Shown here: positions 13,216 to 48,760 of the stretch, one piece after another
Numbering within the stretch: position 1 is the stretch's first letter
How the letters are laid out: each line of letters starts with the position of its first letter
Source: Numida meleagris
Lineage: Eukaryota > Chordata > Aves > Galliformes > Numididae
NCBI RefSeq assembly: GCF_002078875.1
Contig: NC_034419.1
Location: 18,415,516 to 18,479,515, forward strand
Direction: 5' to 3'
Length of the DNA: 64,000 nucleotides
Translations under genes and position numbers: made by a program
Notes under the pieces: generated by a model
Told to the model about the DNA's origin: nothing
What the model saw: only the letters and a program-made list of their open reading frames with translations
Database searches by the model: none

Positions 13216-16200
13216 CCTTCCCAAAGACAGGAGGAGCCCCTCCGAGGAGAACCTTCTGTGAAACACCGAGTTAGGTTCTGAAATATCTACACAGACCCTT
13301 GGGAAAAGAGGTTCTCTAGGTATCAAACCAAATCTACTCCGAGCCCAAGCTCTTAAGTGATTTCAGAATTTAGTAGCACTGAAATCCAGAGGCATTACAA
13401 ACTCTTGCAACTGTTATCCATCAGTTCCATAACCACGTGCAACTTACCAACTGAAATGCACAGAGCAGCCTCAGTCACTCCACAGCATACACTGACATCT
13501 CAGTAGGCACAATAGCACATGCAGAGCAACACGCTGAAAACAGCCTTCAAGCATTATTTTCAAGGGAGACTGGACAGAGATCAATTTGAGAACAACTATT
13601 ACAAAGCACCGAGCCTCGCTCCAGTGTAATTTACCATTGTTCCATCTGAGTGAGCAGAAATAATTTGCACCAGTTCAGAGCCAGCCCATAAAACGTGCGT
13701 ATTTGCAACATGCTATAAGTGAACAACAACAGCATGGTCTTTAGAAAAAAGCACAGAATTATGAAATTGTAAGCAGTGTACCGAGAGAAACAAGGTCACT
13801 GCCTGCTTACTTGAGATGTGGTTATACGAATTTGACCTTTCTGTAATAAGTGGTAATTTCATTGAAAACAACCTTTCAGAGCAGAAGGAAAACAAGTAAG
13901 TCGTGTATCCTGCAGCTGCAGTTCATGATGAGGCTCCCAGCCCTAATTTAAAGGTCACCAGCAAGACTTTGAAAGCGAGATTGCTCTTCATTTTCCCCAT
14001 ATTTCAAATAATGTCATTGGGGTGACTAGTCCGCAACAGCAACACTGCACAGCTGCCAGGCCGAGGCTTCAAGCTTCCCCGCACAGCTTACCATCTCATT
14101 AGGCCTGCCAGAGTCAGGAAGAACGCTGGGATAAATAATTATCTTGCTAATGTGCGTCACAGCATTTCTAGCAGTACTTGCACTCCAGTAAGGAGCTGAG
14201 CAACTGAAGACCTCCCCAGGCCAGCTCTACAAAAGGCTGGGTTGGACAGCCAGTCCTCACCTCCCCATCCATACAGCACCACCACAAACTGAACTGGGGC
14301 AATAAAACAGCACAAGGCAGCAAAAAGGAGAGCTTCATTAAAAAAAGAACACAGCGGCAGTGAGAGCTAGGGCAGACTTATTTGACTTCTGCGGCAAACG
14401 AATGCAATGCATTGCCAGCCACACGATCAGAGAAGTAACCAAAATCAAGAAGCATGTTGAGACGTTGGGAGGAAAGATGAAAGAACAAGCTGTAACACAA
14501 AACACAATGTCATATTAGGGAAATACTGCTGTTAAATGCAATACCCCAAACATACCCGTCAGCTACTAGGGTGCAGATGCTGTCAGTCCTCAGGACTGCT
14601 GCTTGGAAGATGCTAACTCTGGCATCATCCATGGGGCAGCCTAACCAAGTCACTTCTCCCTTGCTTCCCCAAACTCCTTTAAACAACCAAGTGCTGCTAA
14701 AGGACAGGAATGCTGTTTACTCCCCACCTTTGCCTACTCAGCAGTCTGTGATGTGGGCTGTGAGCTTCACAGAGGCCCGGATCAATGATGCTCACTGATG
14801 GATTCCTAAAATGGAACCTCCTACATGGAAACTCCACAGTGTTACACGAGGATCCTCGCATTTACAGTTTGAGATTTTATTTGTACGTCTGGAAATCCCG
14901 CTGTGAGGTCCTTAATAAAGCCAGAGAACACCCATGGGGAACGTTAAACCCTGGGATGCTGGAGCCTGGATGAACACAAGGAGCTGTTTGGGCATTCCCC
15001 CAAAACCCACAGGATTTCTTCAAACCCTTACCCACTCTCTCCAAGGAAGACACTGAAGTGATTCAGGCAGCCAGCCCAGCTTTTTTGGCTGGAGAGCTGT
15101 TTCTTCTCCAAAGGAAACACCAGGCCAGGTCTGCTGGTCGCTCTCAGAGCCTGCATTTGCCCATTCTTACACCTAAGACACTTGCACTCAACTGGAACAC
15201 CTGAAAACCTCAGGTTTAGGGTCACAGCAACAAGAAAATACTGCAAGCCCTGTAAAAAACCCACTCACCGCCACCACAGCTTTAGCATTCATGGGAAATA
15301 TTACAGTGCTCTGGTCCAGCAAAAGCTGATTTTGAACTTTTTATTAAAGTTCAAAAATGCCAATTGAGTAAGCATCCGACCACAAACCTCTCTTCAAGGA
15401 AATGGTACTGCTACTTCCAAGTAGCCAATGTTACAACAAGTAGGGATGACAGCAAGCTGGAGATGACTAGGACACGCATTCAAATAGTGTTCTGTTGGCT
15501 GTGCACTGCGGATGGCTGAGAGCAGCAGTGCTGACCTTATCAAACCGCTCCTGCTCTGCCCGCCTGCACTGGGAGCTGCTGCACCTGCTCACTGAGGCAG
15601 GAGGGGACAGGCAACTCGCCCAAGAGGATAGATGCAGAGAATTCAGTGCTGGCAGCGCATCCAGCTCCTCGGGGAAACAGCCATTCATCCATCTGTGTAC
15701 ATCCCGAAGAATCCATGGAAAGAACGTGCTTGTTTCTCCAGCTAGACCCTCAAATCATTTCTGAACCCTCTACCAATCCAGTTACCTGTTTCAAGAAAGA
15801 CCAAGCTATTTAAGATTCTGTTCCTTAGTTTTGCAGCCTTATATTTTCTATAAGGAAAACAAGTAAGAAAGGCAATATTATGAAGCTAGCCACTGAGAGC
15901 AAGGCGACACCTAAACAGATTATCTTCCGAGTTTTGTACAAAAACCAGATCTTCTGCTCAGTCACAACTTCCTTACTTAGTGCCTTCATTTCTGCTTTGC
16001 AGCCATCACTTGAGAGCAGGACTTCATCGCCTGCATCCATATTCCCAGCTCGGAAGAACTGCAGAGGGAAACTCTGCAGAGCAACGAGTGGCTGAGGCAG
16101 GAACTGACATGACCCTGCAGCCCCGCATCTGCAGCCTCACACCCACAGCTCCACATTGTTTCTTTCTTCTCTTCCATTTTTCCTTTAGAAGGAACATTTA

Positions 16201-18250
16201 GATCGTTTTAAGCATCGAGTCTTTGAGATAAATTGCATCTAAAGGTTACAGTGCAAAACTAGATATCTTAGTCCTATACAAGATCACTTACTAATTGCCC
16301 CAGATATGCACACTCATAAATTTGTTCATATACCTTGACAAAAGGAATTGATTTACCATTACAGTGAAATACTGCATTAAACACACATAATTCTTTCTCC
16401 ACACTGCTCCTCCCCTCTTAAAAGCGTTGTTTCACTGCTTGTCATTCTGAATTATTATTCTTTAATCATAAATTTAAGTGATTTATTTAACCGTTCTGCA
16501 CATACGGCTAACATTCATCTATATTCTTACTCTAATTTCAACCTAATGCGTTCTGTTGTCATATCAACACGGGAAAGTTATGGATTTCATTTAAACCCAA
16601 GTACAGTTCTGGAGCAGCAAGATAAGATAAGGGACATTTTTATTCTTTCGCAACATATTTTTCAACAATGCAAATAAAAAAAAAAGACTTCAAAACACCA
16701 TATGTTTGAGAGCATAAATATTATAGAATCAGCAGTTTGACACCTTGTAAGATATTAACCAAACACTACTTTAAAAAAATAAAACAAAAACCCGAACCAG
16801 CATCTTTCTTACTGTCAGATCCTTGAACAAAGGGAACACTGCAGACCAAGATGCCATGCATGACAGGAACTGGAAGGATTTGTCCCAGGATCCATCATGG
16901 AGATAAAAATGCTCATTTCTTACCCAGCCCTCTACTCCAGCCCAGCAGCTTTCACCAGCCCCAGCCTACATGTGCTTGTAGATGACTTCCAACCCAGCTG
17001 CCCTCAGCAGATACGAACCAGCAAGATGAAACCCAATTAACACTCCAGCCTTGGAGCGCACTGAGCTCATGACTCGCTCAGTACAAGAACCTCAGTGTGC
17101 TCATCTTTTCAGCTTGGAAGACCACCGCAGTGTTTGCCACAAACAAGTTGTACCGTTTCCTCTACACCTACATTGATTCTGGGCTCATGCTGACTAGAAA
17201 CATGGCTGATACGCAACATACTGAGCACTCCAGGTACTGAGCTGGGCCTGGGGGGAGCGGGCAGCAAACCAGTACGTCCTGTACAAGCACAGCCCACAGA
17301 ACCCCAGTATTTCAATCTCTCGGCCCATGAAGTATTTCAGTGTGCTTTACAAGCTATAAAACGTAAAGAAATGGTGCTGTAAATGGCTAAAAACTGGCCT
17401 TTTTGCCAGACAGTATTAAGACGTTACTTACTTGCTCATCTTAAAGGAGATGGCAGCAACCCAGTGCATGGAAGGGGACTGTATCTGCAGTCAGTCAGAG
17501 GTCTATGGGTATTAATTGCACTAAAGTACAAGTAGCAGATCTTAAAACAAATGATGCGTTGTCTCATGGAGAATGGTTCAAAAACAGGGAATAGAAAACA
17601 CTGCACGTGGGTTGATTCCTCACCCTCAGGCAGAAGGCAGGGAGGCAGCAGCCCACTGCCTGTACGTGGTGCACCTCTCATACCAATGTGATAAACCAGC
17701 TTCACTCCTCACCTCTCCAGGACTTTGAAGCACTGAAGAGCAGATCCACAGTATCAGATTATTAACATCTACGTATCCTGCCCAAATACTCTGCAAAATA
17801 TTTATGTTCTGGCATTCTGAGGTTTGGAGCTAAGCAGCAGTAAATGACAGATGCCACAGCAAATCGAACTGTTGTTTTTTTTTGTTTGTTTGTTTGTTTG
17901 TTTTGCATTACCAACACCATTTAAAATTTGATGGTTTGTAATGCAGCTGAATGAACCCTACACGTGCTCTACTTGCCCGGCCGAAGCCACGTGGTGGAAC
18001 AACCCACAGCCTTCATGTCCAGACACCGGTCTTAGAACTTTGCTGGCCTCAGAACACTGCCGCTCTGCCCCACCTAATGGGATATCGATTTTTTATACTC
18101 CCCTCTGCAAATCAATATTCTAACAGACACACCGTGCGCTGGCAGAAGGGCAGCAAGCACTGCCCGCAGAGCTGATGGAGACGTTTACCCAGATGCCAAG
18201 GTCAAACCACAGGAAAACGTACAGCCGACCTGACAAGAGTCTGCAAGCAG
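13216..18250. other. Intergenic region, no gene recognised
   Basis: No recognisable coding exon is present. The sequence is mostly AT-rich single-copy DNA; 16,200-16,800 is notably AT-rich. The only clear repeat is the TTTG microsatellite near 17.88 kb. Open frames are all under 95 codons. Confidence 0.6.
17875..17905. repeat. (TTTG)n microsatellite
   Basis: A T run passes into about six tandem TTTG units. It may be polymorphic between individuals. Confidence 0.85.
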
Positions 18251-18810
18251 GGGCGTTAAAGAAACCCTAAGATGAGAAGGGAAAGAAGCAGCCAGCGGAG
18301 CCCCTCCGCTGCCGGTGCTCCGTGCCACGGAGTTCGGCGAAAAATCACTCGCAAGTCCCCAGGGTCGGACACGCACGGAGGAGCTCGGCGCCCTGCACAG
18401 CGCAGGCGGACGCGCACCACGCGCCCCGCGAACCCCCCCGCTGCAGGGAACGCCCCGTCCCGCACGGAGCAGGCGGGGCAGCCCGGCACGGCTGGCGGGG
18501 CAGCGGCCGCTTCCTGCGCGGACCAGCGCGGTGCGGGGAGCAGCGAACGTTCCGTGCTCACGGCTCGGCCGTGCAGCGGCCGCTCCTACGGGCCGGTAAC
18601 TGGGCGGTACCGGGGCGCTGGGCCGCAGCGCGAGGTGGGGAGGGGAAAAACCGCAGCGGCCCAGGGAAACAGCGCTTCTGGGGAACGTGCCCGCGCACCA
18701 CCACAGACCAGGGACTGACGGAACGACAAATCGCCTCCGGGACAGGGGCACGGAGCTGCTGGCCGCCCCTACCCGCGGCAGCGGCCTCAGCCCACGTGGC
18801 GGCACGCACC

Positions 18811-18940
18811 AAGATGGCGCCCTCCAACCGCGCCACGCCCCCTAGAGCTCCCAATGCGCCTGCGCGGTGCCCGATCTCCTCCGCCAATGGCAGAGCGGCC
18901 GCGGCCCGGGCAGCCAATCGCCGCGGGGCGGGGTTGCGCC
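18811..18940 (+). promoter_or_regulatory. SETMAR core promoter elements
   Basis: Within 130 bases upstream of the start codon are: a YY1-type AAGATGGCGCC (18811-18821); CCAAT boxes at 18851-18855, 18884-18888 and 18914-18918; an NRF1-type GCGCCTGCGC at 18856-18865; and an Sp1-type GGGGCGGGG at 18925-18933. There is no TATA box. This is a typical TATA-less housekeeping promoter. Which sites are occupied is inference. Confidence 0.65.
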
Positions 18941-19027
18941 ATGGCGGCCGGGCGGGACGTGAGCGGCGGGCTGGAGCCCGTGCCCGTAGCGCTGTGGCCG
19001 CCCGGGGAGAGCCCGCCGCCGTTCCAG
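18941..19027 (+). CDS. SETMAR: SETMAR coding exon 1
   Basis: It encodes residues 1-29, starting MAAGRDVSGG and ending PPPFQ. The CAG|GTACGT donor falls after a complete codon (phase 0). The human exon also ends in a PAPFQ-type sequence, which supports both the start choice and the junction. Confidence 0.93.
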
Positions 19028-20136
19028 GTACGTGGGGGGGGGGCGGCCCGAGCAGCACTGAGGTAGCGGCTGCCTCGGGCGCGTGTCGGCCGGGCGGTCG
19101 AATGCAGCTGTTCGCAGTGCTGTGATCGTTCACCTGCGGGGGGCATCGGTGTCACCGAGAAGCTGAGCCGTGAGCAGGGGGCGTGGGGCCGGGCTGCCCC
19201 CAGTGCCGCGCGGACGGCGCGAGCCGAGCTCCACCGCGGTCCCGCTGCGCGTCTGCGGGCCTGCCAAGCCGGCAGATGTTCGGCAGAAGGCGGATGTTCA
19301 CATCGCCCTAGCGCCGCGTGCGGCCCTGCGCGCTCTGACTGCCGCTCTCCCCGCAGTACAGCCCGGACAGCGTGCCTGGGACGGACGGAGCCGTCGACCC
19401 CACCGAGGTGACCTTCCCGGGCTGCCCGTGCCGCTCCCGCTCCTGCTCCGCCCGCAGCTGCTCGTGTCTGCGCCACGGGGAGCGCTACCGCGCCTCGCGC
19501 ATCCTGCCGCGCGCCGGGCCGCTCTTCGAGTGCAACGCCATGTGCCGCTGCGGCGACAGCTGCCGGAACAGGGTTGTGCAGAGGGGCTTGCAGGTCCGGC
19601 TTGAAGTGTTCAAGACGGCTGAGAAAGGGTGGGGCGTTCGCGCTCTGGAGCCCATAGCCGAGGGGAGGTTTGTCTGCGAGTACGCCGGTGAGGTTTTGGG
19701 CTTTGAGGAGGCACGCAGGAGGATCCGGGCCCAGACGGCCCAGGACTCCAACTACATCATAGCGGTGCGGGAGCACCTCCATAGCGGGCAGGTCATGGAG
19801 ACCTTCGTGGACCCCACGTACACCGGGAACGTGGGCAGGTTCCTGAATCACTCCTGCGAACCCAACTTGTTCATGGTGCCCGTTCGAGTTGACTCCATGG
19901 TGCCTAAGCTGGCGCTTTTTGCTGCCACCGATATTGCTGCCGGAGAGGAACTTTGTTATGATTATTCTGGGAGATTCCGTAACGCACCGCCTACCGAGGG
20001 ACAACAGAAAGCTTCAGGAGAAGGTGACGTGCTGAGAAAGCCGTGCTTCTGTGGCTCCCGCACGTGTGCTGCCTTCCTGCCCTGGGACGGCTCCCTGTTC
20101 CCCGCTGCAGACGCATGCTCGGAGAGCTCGCCCTAG
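18941..20136 (+). CDS. SETMAR: SETMAR: SET-domain histone-lysine methyltransferase (two coding exons)
   Basis: Joining 18941-19027 to 19357-20136 gives a 288-residue protein. It is the SET part of SETMAR, a nuclear protein lysine methyltransferase using S-adenosylmethionine; the human SET part is reported to methylate H3K36. Visible parts are: a cysteine-rich pre-SET segment (about residues 52-98, with CPC, CSC and CRC clusters); a SET domain (about 108-231) with GWG at 120-122, the cofactor/catalytic motif NHSCEPN at 193-199 and YDYSG at 230-234; and a post-SET Cys cluster (KPCFCGSRTC, 257-266). The start has a strong Kozak context (GCGCCATGG). The stop TAG follows the post-SET tail directly, so there is no mariner transposase, as expected outside anthropoid primates. 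All key SET residues are present, so the enzyme should be active. Confidence 0.96.
19357..20136 (+). CDS. SETMAR: SETMAR coding exon 2 (pre-SET, SET, post-SET)
   Basis: The acceptor CTCTCCCCGCAG lies immediately before TAC AGC CCG (residues YSP, matching human YTP). The exon encodes residues 30-288, the whole catalytic unit, and ends in TAG at 20134-20136. The first 250 bases are very GC-rich because the CpG island runs into the exon; the rest has ordinary composition. Confidence 0.96.
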   Translation, partial: YSPDSVPGTDGAVDPTEVTFPGCPCRSRSCSARSCSCLRHGERYRASRILPRAGPLFECNAMCRCGDSCRNRVVQRGLQVRLEVFKTAEKGWGVRALEPIAEGRFVCEYAGEVLGFEEARRRIRAQTAQDSNYIIAVREHLHSGQVMETFVDPTYTGNVGRFLNHSCEPNLFMVPVRVDSMVPKLALFAATDIAAGEELCYDYSGRFRNAPPTEGQQKASGEGDVLRKPCFCGSRTCAAFLPWDGSLFPAADACSESSP

Positions 20137-22145
20137 CTTGTCAGTCCCTGGGCATACGTAGCCGTGCCATTTTCTCCAGTAGTTAAAGTGCAGCTAGATC
20201 AAACTCAGGGCACACACTGAAGAAGTATGCGTGGCTTTGAGTAACAGCTAAAAACATGAGATTGTGTGGTGATCTTCATGCAGTATCCTGGAGGCTCTTT
20301 TCAAGGTGGACAATAAGGAGGAGCGCTGGAGCTTCAGGGTGTTCCAATCTCAATTACTGATCCAGGATTGGTGCTTTCTCGTTGTTTTCAGCTGCTAGCT
20401 TACCACATGTTAACTAATTATGTCTTTAATTTGCACTAAAGCTTTCAGAAAGAATGAGCATTAACACACGTATGGAGAAGGGAGTTGTGGTAACAGCAAC
20501 AGGCAGCCCTGAAAAATCACACAGAATGAGAAGGGCAAAGGAATGCTGAAGTTTGCAAGATGGGCATTAGATGTCTTAAATCTTATTCTAAGAAATACAT
20601 CTTTAAAATGAGTTGCTACAATTTTCTTGTTCCACAAAACGGAATTCTTACCGATGTTAAAAACCTGCCCCAAATGATTCACTGAAATGCTTCCCACCTG
20701 CTTTTCCTCCTGCAGTCACACCGAGCAGCTTGCCAGAATTCCTTGCTAAGGGCCTAGCTCCATTTCGTTACTGTTGAGCTTCTGTGCAGAGTGCACAGTA
20801 TGCAGGCTCGTAGATGTGGTTTAGATAGATGGGATGATTGCACTTCTATCTTGAGGCTGGTCTACTGTGATTTCTGCAATAATAGCAAGCATCACTATAA
20901 ATTTGCACTCAAAAAGTAAATTCAGAGTGCAGTATGACGCTGCTGTTCTGGCTTTTGAGACGGATTAAAGCAAAGCATATCTGAAAACAACAGATTCTGA
21001 GAAGCTGGAACATAGGAGCTACTGTTTTCTGTTTCTACAGAGGCAAACAGAATGAGGCAAGGCCTACCTCCTGCAGCAGAAAACAGTAATGATTGCATCT
21101 TCTTTTTGTTACCCTTGCACAGAGATAACATGCACGTGCTGCTGTGCACGTCCTCGCTGCGGCGCTGCAGGAGAGCAGCTGGGGAGCGTTGTGTAGCTGC
21201 ACTTCCGTCACTCCAGAAGGCTCCTGCAGGAATCCAGCTGCTGTGCAAGGTACCATTCCCACATAGTGGGCAGCAGCTTTATTTCTTCTGGTCTGGTCGG
21301 GGCTGTCTGATTCTACAGAACAGATGCTGTGTGGTTCCGTAACTCAGAACGCGTGCTTCACTAGGATCCAGAACATAGCTTAGACGGCAAGATTTCTCAT
21401 CTCATTTAGGGGCTTATCTGGTTTTCTTCTCCCTAAGGGCATCGTGGCAGCCACCCAGACACTTTCAGCTTACAGGATAAGAGGTGTGGGAGTAGATGAT
21501 CCAATCTGCTTCCTCTTTGCCTCCTGGAAAAAGTTTCAAATAGGGTTTATTTGTCTCCTGTATTCCTGTTCCTCAAGATTAGATGGGTTTTCAAGATGAC
21601 AGCACTGTTAGCTTCCTGTTATGAATACGTACTTGGCTTGATTTTGAGTAGTTAAGGAAGTGTAAATTCAAAACCCAGAACAGAGAAGCACATTAGCAGT
21701 ATCTGGTCCTTGCACCAGCAGCCTTAAATCAGAGCACGCAGCCTTCTGCTTCTGCAGCCCTACCCGCCCAGCTCCCACCAGCCCGTGCTGTTTCTAGCAA
21801 GTGAACTGAGGACGTTACATGGCCAAAACAAACTTCCACACACAGAGCAGCAGGAGACTGCAGGACTGTTAGAAACAGCCCCAGTGAAGGCCCAGCAAGA
21901 ACATGAAATCATTTGCTGCTGTTGAACTGTAGGCCGTCACAGCACGTCTTTTTGTAAACAGCATGGGTACCTGCTACCCTGGGGTGTGGACTGAAATCCA
22001 GGATGTACTAAAAAAAAAAAAAGATGTGAAATAGTTTTTAAATAGCAAAATGAACTTTCCCCTGTGCAGAATTGTATACAGTTTTGGTTTTGTTTGTTTT
22101 ACTCCAAGGCATTTTTCCTGAATAAAAACCAAAACCAACTCTGCA
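20137..22145 (+). other. SETMAR: Probable SETMAR 3'UTR
   Basis: Non-coding sequence follows the stop codon. The first canonical AATAAA on this strand that I see is at 22121-22126, followed by a GT-rich tract, giving a 3'UTR of about 2 kb. An ATTAAA at 20964-20969 could give a shorter form. The extent is inferred. Confidence 0.5.
22121..22126 (+). terminator. Candidate SETMAR polyadenylation signal
   Basis: A canonical AATAAA, with GAAGTGTATTTCTTC about 30 bases downstream as a possible downstream element. Confidence 0.5.
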
Positions 22146-23200
22146 AAATCTTTATGAAGTGTATTTCTTCTTAGGGCAGAAATACACCTTCTAGAAAGGT
22201 AGAATCCATTTTATTAAGAATAAGAGGGAAAGATGTTTTTAATACACAGATTTCAAACATTTAATGCTGATAAAATAGCCTTTAGGATACAAAATACTTG
22301 CCACAGAATCCTAGCTTTCACCACGCTGGTGTGTTCTGGAGTAATTCTTTGCTGCTGCTCACATGACCTCGCTGCCCCGGAGGCTGATGCTCAGGGAAGG
22401 GCTCCCCCCGTGCCCTCCAGTGCCTTCCAGCATCAAACACCAGGCGGAGAGGGAGCTGGCAAGCCACGGGTTTCTACTCACCTCAGGCTGCATTGACCCG
22501 CAGCTACTTTATTGCAAAGAAAACACTGCTGGGAAAGAGCGTCATCAATGCAAAAATTCTGTTCATCCATCACATTTTTCACCGTTATCTCTGAAAGCAT
22601 CTGACAAGACCGCCGAGTTCCATCCGTTTAACACAGGCACTTACAGGGCCTGCTAGAGGTCAGCACCACTGCTGCCTAACAGGTCCAGGAGGACAGCAGG
22701 GCCAGGGCAGAGCTGACAGCACAGACAGTCCCTGTGGAGGCTCCAGTTAGCACAAGCACACCTCTGCTCTAGCAGCGTTTCCAGGCACTGTCTTCAAGTG
22801 AATGATAGTACAAAACACTTTGGGACAGGGCTGAAATACATTCAGATTCCAAAATGAGGTAGCTCTCAGTATACCCCCTTCTTGCTGTCATTGTTCTTTT
22901 AAACCAGGAGGGGTTGTTTTATTTGGGTGTTGTTTTTATTGTTGTTTGTCTTGTATTAGGGAACAGACAACAGCTTCTTAGCTTACCTTCTTAGAGCTTA
23001 GGGCCCACAGTTGCATTTGCCATACTTTTACCTGACTGAATTATGTTCAAGCAGTCATTCATTAGCCTCAGTTTCTAATGCCACTTTTGCGATTTGCAAG
23101 TTCCCAAAGTAAGCCTACAACCCAGCCAAGAGAAGTTCCAAGCAAGTTGCCAGTGTGTGTCCACCAGTAAAAGTTTTCAGCATAAAGAAATGCTTGATAT

Positions 23201-23206
23201 TTTATT
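23201..23206 (-). terminator. Candidate SUMF1 polyadenylation signal
   Basis: TTTATT on the plus strand reads AATAAA on the SUMF1 strand. It is the nearest such hexamer downstream of the stop codon. Confidence 0.5.
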
Positions 23207-23838
23207 CAAATACATACATTTCTAATCCTCATGGTGATGATTATCCCCCCTCAGTGGCAGAAGGCACTTCTTCTAAAGAGGAGTAAGTATTGCACCAGGA
23301 AAAGCGTGTTGCTGGATCCGATTTTCAATGCAATTAGAACGTAACACACAGCTGCATTAGCTGCCCCTGTTGTCTTCATCTCTTTTCTGCATGGTGAGTA
23401 TGCCTCCTAGGACATTATGGAAGCAGCAGCTGCTTCAGTTTTTTTTTAGAGCTACCCAGGAGTCTGTGAAATCCTTGTTTACCAGATTTGAGCATGGAAA
23501 TTCAAATGATACATAAATACATGTAATTATTAAAGAACTTTTCCAAAGTATCTACTAAATAAAGTTAACCTTTTAAAACAGTCAGCATGTTTCTGCTCAG
23601 GTTTGTGCTTGTGTAACTCCAGGCTACTCCCACTGAAAGCAGTACCTCTAAGAAGTTTGGTCACAATGGAAGTCCAGGCCAGGTTCCCCAAAGACAGGCA
23701 CATGGAGCTTCAAGCAGCATTGGCCAGTGCTGGAATTTCTCTGTCCAACAGGAACGTTAAGCACAAGATGTTTCCATTCTCTCTCATCATCAGGTGACAC
23801 TGCATACATCTTCCCTGAGAGCAGTGCAGCCCATCTGG
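23201..23838 (-). other. SUMF1: Probable SUMF1 3'UTR
   Basis: On the minus strand the first AATAAA beyond the SUMF1 stop codon is at 23201-23206, giving a 3'UTR of roughly 640 bases. Further minus-strand AATAAA hexamers near 22.92 kb and 22.21 kb could extend it toward the SETMAR tail. Confidence 0.5.
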
Positions 23839-48652
<24,814 letters not shown>

Positions 48653-48666
48653 ATTGGCGGGGAGAC

Positions 48667-48691
48667 CACGTGCCAGCCGAGGTCACGTGAG
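48667..48691 (-). promoter_or_regulatory. Paired CACGTG E-boxes upstream of SUMF1
   Basis: CACGTG occurs at 48667-48672 and 48684-48689, start to start 17 bases, 15-40 bases upstream of the SUMF1 ATG. The second sits in GTCACGTGAG, nine of ten bases of the CLEAR consensus GTCACGTGAC bound by TFEB/TFE3, and also a USF site. Confidence 0.6.
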
Positions 48692-48760
48692 CAGCCGCCT
48701 CTTAAAGGGGCAGAGGCGCCGAGCTCCCACTGCGCTACAGCGGGGCCCCTTCTCTGAAAG

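Larger units (their letters stand above)
18250..19600. promoter_or_regulatory. CpG island over SETMAR promoter and 5' exons
   Basis: A continuous CpG-rich stretch extends from about 700 bases upstream of the SETMAR start codon into the first part of exon 2. It creates long open frames in several registers (minus 18185-18805, 18558-19133 and 18787-20004; plus 18322-19125) with arginine/alanine/proline-rich nonsense translations. I treat these as composition artefacts. Boundaries are approximate. Confidence 0.8.

Noticed and set aside
18322..19125. 267-codon plus-strand frame upstream of SETMAR
   Set aside because: GC-rich composition artefact. It overlaps exon 1 in a different register and passes through the intron 1 donor.
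18185..20004. Long minus-strand frames (206, 191 and 405 codons) opposite SETMAR
   Set aside because: They lie in the CpG island or mirror the SETMAR exon. The translations are Arg/Ala/Pro-rich with no domain, and the plus strand carries the conserved SET protein.
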